64,000 nt of DNA from Alnus glutinosa (lineage: Eukaryota > Streptophyta > Magnoliopsida > Fagales > Betulaceae): the NCBI RefSeq assembly GCF_958979055.1, contig NC_084891.1, forward strand, positions 1,007,001-1,071,000, in the 5' to 3' direction. The notes under the pieces are model-generated. The model searched no databases. It had not been told where the DNA came from and was given only the letters and a program-made list of their open reading frames with translations. Each line of letters begins with the position of its first letter. The stretch's first letter is position 1. Below are positions 59,028 through 64,000 of this stretch, piece after piece. The position numbers and the translations under genes are program-made.

Positions 59028-59660
59028 ATGCAGTCCTCTGCAACTGCAATTGTTGTGACACAAGTCAGTGGTATATGGGATGGGAAACTTGTTAAGTAAC
59101 TAATCTTTCAACCATTCGTTTGTCCTTTCTTACTAAATAAACCTGATTCTTGTGAATAAGGATTCCTTCTAATTGGCTGCTCAAATTGTGGATAATTTGG
59201 ACAGCTCCACAAAGAGGACAAAGAGCAGATGTAGAGCTGAGAAAACTGAACAGAAGAGATTCTCTGTACCGCCAGACCGCGTGGTTCAAGCCAGAGAAAA
59301 AATAGAGGGTTTACAGAGGTGGGTCGAACAAGATCGTATGAATGAAAGCCTTCAAGGGAAGGAAGTCATTGTAGTTGAGGGGTATTGTGATCTCAGCCAA
59401 GCAGGTGAAAGCTTACTTGGGCAAAAATCCTGTTATGGTCTTCGCTGAAAAAGTGAGGCTTTGCTTGACGAGTAGACAAAAATTACCCGCTTTTTGGGAC
59501 CTGCAAGAAGTTGAGCTTTTTGGCTTTCTTTGTAATTGTCACGGTAGTTGGAAAAAGGATAAAAAAAAAGTCTAAGCAGCAGGTGCGGGCTTACTTGACC
59601 TGGGCAGCCCAATCATTGCAAAGCTAGTGTAATTTTTTGGATCAGGCTTCTATTACTACC
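59028..59660. other. 3' flank of copy H with one open frame
   Basis: AATAAA near 59136 is a likely poly(A) signal. A + strand frame is open from about 59173 to 59448 (DNLDSSTKRTKSRCRAEKTE, then VPPDRVVQAREKIEGLQRWV), but its first ATG is at 59338. The codons look gene-like and charged. I do not recognise the protein; it may be an exon or gene fragment. Confidence 0.35.
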
Positions 59661-59856
59661 GCATAGATGCTGTGAAAAATTTGTGTGGTTTAAATTTAAT
59701 CAAATATTTTTTTTAACTTAAAATGATAAAAGGAAATAAAATGTGTTCTGGAAAAAGAATATGGTATGCAGTTTTCAGATGTCATTATTTTCAATAAAAA
59801 AAAAAATTAGAAGAAAAAATACACAAACACACACACATATATATATATATATATAC

Positions 59857-59995
59857 TGTCAAATTACAACCCAATTTGTAATGTTCCATTTTTAAATTAA
59901 AGATTGAATCAATGTCTTTTTAAACTAAAAATTTTTAGTCCTTGATGTGATTTTTAGTTTAGGGAGACATTACAAATTGAGTGGTAATTTCAAAA
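59857..59995. mobile_element. Small MITE-like inverted repeat
   Basis: TGTCAAATTACAACCCAATT and TAATGT on the left pair with ACATTACAAATTGAGTGGTA on the right. Preceded by (AC)n(AT)n microsatellite sequence. Confidence 0.4.
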
Positions 59996-59999
59996 AAAG

Positions 60000-61112
60000 T
60001 ATATGTATTATTCTAAAAAAAAATTAATAATTCTTTTTTCTTTTTCTGGAAGAGTAATAAATAAATAAATAGTTGCATATAGTGGAACCATTTAACACAT
60101 AATCTCAACAATATTCTATCTCCAAAATGACTGCAGTTTTCATCTCCAGTTGTTATCTTCTTCTTCTTTCTTTCTTTCTTTCTTTCTTTTCTTTTTTTTT
60201 TTTTTTTTTTTTTTTTTGATTTTTTTTTTTTTATCTTGGCTAACAAGACTACAAGAGCAATATTAAAAGAAAGATTTATGTTTATTGTCTCCGCACAACA
60301 ATTGTTTTAGATCATTTCCTCCGTCCTCCACCGAGTTCTCAGTAATTTTTGCAAGGGGTTACGATTGAAATTTTCAGATCTAGATCTACACTCCTTCATC
60401 AACTCTTACAAGACACGCCCCTTACCAACGGGTTCTCCGGCATCTTCGGCTTCCACCAACAATCGCCATTTGCTCCACCGCCATCTTCTCACCAGCGCAT
60501 GGCCCACACGTGCCAGAGAGTTCTCTGCTCTCACCGGCATGTGGCGGCCACGTCCGCTCCCCCCGCCTTCCTCCGCTTCGGCCACTGGTAGATCCGGGCG
60601 GCACCGGCAAATCTAAGCTCCCACTCCTTCATCTGGACCTCTGCTGTTTATGTTAATGTTTTTGTAATATCTACTTTTTCTTTGGGCTTATTTGTTCATT
60701 TCCCTTGTTCACCCCTATCATTGTGTTTGGAGCCTCAGGGCTTTGTACTAACACCAAACCACCTTAAATAGTAGCTCAGATTTTTGACATCCGTGTCACG
60801 AATCTTTAGGTCCGGATCTTTGGAAGCATTGTCTCCGCGTACTTTTATTCTTAGTTTAAATTCTGGCTACCCAGGCTTTGTTCTGTTGTTTTGTTTTTCT
60901 TTTCTAGTGTAATTTTCTTCATATATCTAAAAAAGAAAGATTTATATTCTTTTTGAGTCATTTTAAAATTATTATTGAATCAAAATTTAAATATGGTCTA
61001 TATTATAATTTTATTAATTTCAAGAGGACTTAAGGAAACTCTTTAAATGATCTCTTTTTTCTTTTTTTTTTGGGTTGGGCTAAAAGAAGATTTTTGAACC
61101 TCACAAGTAATT
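60000..61112. other. Intergenic: poly(T)/(TTTC)n tract and an unassigned GC-rich island
   Basis: A (TTTC)n and poly(T) tract lies at 60160-60235. A GC-rich island (about 60400-60620, for example CCGGCATCTTCGGCTTCCAC) has short frames on both strands with no recognisable domain. It looks like captured gene or UTR sequence. Confidence 0.4.
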
Positions 61113-61310
61113 AAGATCCCCTTAAATTCTTTGTCCGAATATGATAGAATTCGGGCAGGTAGTTGTGAGTGAGCATTTATGAGACCCACCTGACCAAATA
61201 AAAGTTGGGCTGCCCAACTGCTTATCCGATCAGATGAATCTCATAAATGCTTACTCATAACAACCTACCCGAATTGTATCAAATTCGAGCAAAGAATTTG
61301 AGGGGATCCT
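61113..61310. mobile_element. MITE with long inverted repeats, ~198 bp
   Basis: AAGATCCCCTTAAATTCTTT at the left pairs with AAAGAATTTGAGGGGATCCT at the right. The arms extend about 90 bp (AGCATTTATGAGACCCACCT facing GATGAATCTCATAAATGCTT). It lies about 180 bp upstream of the start codon of copy I. Confidence 0.7.
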
Positions 61311-61489
61311 GATTCCAGGTAGTCAGGTAGCTCTTCAAAGCTGATGAGCAGTGTTTCAAACTATTTATCACTTTGTTTGTCTTTGGCAAATGGCAATTCT
61401 CCATCTTTCGAGGAGTGAAACTCAACCTAGGCCAATTGACCAACCAACCAACTCACCGACCAGTGGGGGCAAACGTTGAAAACTAAGAA

Positions 61490-61943
61490 ATGTCCGTGAC
61501 TGCGACCGTGCAAACTCCGCTGCTATTAGACGCCGTCGATGGCGCCGTTGACTACAAAGGCCGTCCGGTCCTCCGATCCAACTCCGGCGGCTGGAGATCT
61601 GCATCCTTAATCATAGGTAACACTCGCACCCAATCCAACTCAACAAAATCATCGTACTAACAATTAATATCAGCAAACGAGGTAAAAAAATTTGAATTTG
61701 ATTGTTAGACGCGTGTGCGTTTCAGGTGTGGAAGTGGCGGAGAGGTTCGCGTACTACGGGATCGGCTCCAACCTCATAACGTACTTGACTGGGCCGCTGG
61801 GCCAGTCAACGGCCACCGCGGCCCAGAACGTGAACGTGTGGGACGGAACGGCGTCGTTGCTTACGCTTCTGGGTGCGTTCCTGGCCGACTCCTTTTTCGG
61901 CCGCTATCGCACCATTGTCGTCGCTTCTTTCATCTACATCCTG
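61490..61943 (+). CDS. NPF copy I: first two exons of an NRT1/PTR transporter, rest not in window
   Basis: Exon 1 at 61490-61616 ([20 protein letters not shown]) and exon 2 at 61726-61943 ([20 protein letters not shown]) have intact splice sites and are close to copy H. Exon 2 has changes at sites constant elsewhere: [16 protein letters not shown] for [24 protein letters not shown] for DSFLGRYR, and ASFIYIL for ASLIYIL. These suggest relaxed constraint. No exon 3 is found in the 2057 bp to the window end. Since intron 2 is 2.2-3.2 kb in D, G and F, the gene may continue outside; otherwise it is a two-exon remnant. Confidence 0.7.
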
Positions 61944-62284
61944 GTCCGTCTCTCGCTATTTTTATTTTTATTGGGACATTAATTTTTTGCATGGGTTCAT
62001 TGGAATTTTCCTTCTTGTTATTATTAAAAAAAAAAAAAAAATCTGTTAGCTTTGCTTCTGTCTCTGTTCTTTTTACCGGTTTCTAATTTGAGCTCTGTTG
62101 TTAGGAAATCCCAGATTTTTATTTTCTTAATAAGTTATCAGCTTATTTTGATTCTTTTTCCCGCTATTCCCCTAGTAAGCCAGTAAGCCAAATCTTTCTT
62201 ACTTAAATAAGTCATGCTTTATTATATAAATTCAGTGTAGATGCCATATGGACAATGAGCGAGGAAGAAACGTAATTTAGTCTA

Positions 62285-62453
62285 GAGTAATGTTAGGGAT
62301 CTTCTTTTTATCCTTGGCTTTTAAAAGTACCATTATATTTAAGATAAATCACTATTAGATTATGATCCAATTGTGATTTTAAATCCCACGTCAACTTTAG
62401 GACGATAATAGGGAGATAAAAAGATGCTCTTTAGCATTACCCTTTTGCCTAAG
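62285..62453. mobile_element. MITE, ~165 bp
   Basis: GAGTAATGTTAGGGATCTTC at the left pairs with GATGCTCTTTAGCATTACCC at the right, with TTTTTATCC facing GGGAGATAAAAA. Confidence 0.55.
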
Positions 62454-62840
62454 ATAATTGGAGGTTGATCTCCTAGAAGTGACCAATTGGAGGTTTAATC
62501 TGATTTATCCATTTTTCCTTTTATTTTCTAATTTTTCAATCGATAGAACATTTGGTATTACAGCTGTTTGATTTCCTAATTTCTTTATTTCTCCTATAAT
62601 TTTTTTTTTTTTTGTTATACCCATATAAACAATCGAAAGTTGATCGTGTCTATACGGGGTTTTCGTCATTGTACTTGTGCGTGAAGGTGTTCTGTGAGTG
62701 CTGATAGATTGGGTGTCGCTCAGTGTAGCAGTATGGTGGTGCAATTGCTTGGTCAGCCGATCTGGTATGGTCTTGTGGTGGTGTTCATTTGTGGGCTGTG
62801 GAGCCGTCGTTAGTGGTGATTGCACGTCGTGTGACGTTTA

Positions 62841-63345
62841 TATAACATTTTTGTCCCATATTAGGAAGATAAGTAGTTCACGTTAAATGAGTAGTTTATA
62901 AAGATACTTATGGGTGCTAAGTCCCACATTTCTTACTTACTAAGTGAAACTGAGTTTTATTAGTGATTGTAGGGAGGTTTCAAATTGACTAGTCATTTTT
63001 GGGTGATAGCGCAGATGTGTTTAGCACTTTCTCTGGGTCGTTACGAATGGTATCAAAGCCACCTAGTACTGCCATGTATTACTGTTAACACTGCACGATG
63101 TGGCCCTGACAATGATACAAGGGGTTTAAGGGGGAGAGTTTGTAACAATCCGATTCCATATTGAGAAGATGAGTAACCCACATAGAGAGTAAGTAGTTTA
63201 AAAAGACACTCATGGGTGTTAAGTCCTACATTGCTTGCTTATTAGGTGAAACTGAGCCTTATAAGTGTTTTAGAGAAACTCCAAGTTTTCTAATCCTTTT
63301 GGATGAGAGCGCAAATGTGGTTATTGATTTCCCTGAGTCGTTACA
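62841..63345 (+). mobile_element. TRIM: miniature LTR retroelement (non-coding), 505 bp
   Basis: Two ~205 bp direct repeats (62841-63046 and 63141-63345) share AGTCC(C/T)ACATT(T/G)CTT(A/G)CTTA-type sequence and end GTCGTTAC(G/A)A. Two bases after the first lies TGGTATCAAAGCC, close to the usual plant primer-binding site for initiator Met tRNA. Just before the second lies AAGGGGTTTAAGGGGGAGAG, a polypurine tract. The interior is only about 94 bp and has no gag or pol, as is normal for TRIMs. The LTRs differ at many positions, so it is old. It lies downstream of exon 2 of copy I. Confidence 0.75.
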
Positions 63346-64000
63346 AAGTTATGAGTGGTATGTGGGTGTTGTGCGATATTGTCATGCGACTTGAAGGTTT
63401 GTGAGTGACCATGTCGAGGTTCATGGTGGTGTACTGGTGGTGTTCACGATGGCTTGTGTCTGTCATTGATGGTTGTCGTGTGGGGTTGTGCTTAGAACCA
63501 TGTGGTGGGCTTTGTGCTGTGGGGTGTTCAAGGTGGTTCGATGCTGTGTGCTGGGCGTGGAACGAGCAGCAAGTGGTGGAGTAGTGTGAGCAAAAGCCAA
63601 TAATCATGTGTTGGAGGAGGAAGAAGTCTATTTGGCTACACATATTACTTGTCCAGGAGCAGCATTGTTTTGGTTTAGTTTTTATATTGGGGTGTGTTTG
63701 GCAACGAGAGCAAGGTAATTCTTGTCCCGGCCTTTCTGTACGTCAGGAATAGCCTTAGTCTTATAAGGGGAAGAAAAAAAAAAAAGGCTTCTAGTAGTAA
63801 CATTCCACATGAAGAAGCTTCACTCGAATCGAGAATTTTTGCAAAGATTATTGAACAGTGGAAGAAATTAATGGAAGAGTCCATTGAAGGATTTATCGAC
63901 CGAGCCTTAGACCGTTAGGAGTGGGAGTGAGTTCTTGGTCAATTAGACATTGAGTTTCACCATAAGCACGATCACGAGAAGAGTAAGAATATCGAGTTAT
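63346..64000. other. Window end, GT-rich sequence and a short unassigned frame
   Basis: GT-rich to about 63560. A + strand frame at 63694-63918 (SSSNIPHEEASLESRIFAKI, IEQWKKLMEESIEGFIDRAL) is helical and charged in character but matches no family I know. It could be a transposon gene fragment. Confidence 0.3.

Noticed and set aside
60349-60616. GC-rich frames near 60.4 kb as a gene
   Set aside because: Frames are short, overlap in several phases and show no domain. Kept only as an unassigned GC island.

Overview
This window is plant nuclear DNA, almost certainly from a eudicot and probably a woody one. The species guess is weak; it rests on AT-rich introns, abundant small transposons, the NPF5 gene structure and the restorer-like PPR genes. 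It is a young, repeatedly duplicated tandem array of NRT1/PTR-family (NPF/POT/MFS) transporter genes, closest by eye to the NPF5.10 group of nitrate/peptide-type carriers. All NPF genes lie on the + strand. Each has four coding exons: a ~120 bp N-terminal exon, a 218 bp exon carrying the proton-coupling motif EVAER, a ~527-548 bp exon, and an ~805-817 bp last exon. Copy A alone has a fifth exon.

Layout: copy A (1-5633, first exon mostly outside); an orphan first exon (7957-8074); copy B (10287-12364, intact); copy C (16184-20481, one-base deletion, probably dead); copy D (25182-29255, intact); a 3' remnant E (33005-33954) abutting a Ty3/gypsy fossil (30995-32998); copy F (38053-43163, intact); copy G (47057-51724, intact); copy H (54861-59027, intact); and the first two exons of copy I (61490-61943), which runs towards or past the window edge. 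C resembles F, and D resembles G and E, so one two-gene block was duplicated about 22 kb apart.

Three restorer-of-fertility-like P-class PPR copies (P1, P2, P3; - strand) lie head-to-head with D, F and G. All three look broken. P1 and P3 share a nonsense codon and the same 3' truncation, so they decayed before the block was duplicated.

The space between and inside the genes is filled with small inverted-repeat DNA transposons, a hAT-like element, a CACTA-like end with a palindromic repeat array, a 640 bp foldback element, a solo LTR, a miniature LTR element (TRIM), and a captured fragment of a GT14/DUF266 glycosyltransferase gene in intron 2 of D and G. The observation most worth a second look is the extra intron of copy A. 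It interrupts the last exon where every paralogue is continuous, and is flanked by a 5 bp direct repeat (GGTAG), as expected if a transposon insertion made a new intron. I saw no tRNA, rRNA or CRISPR.
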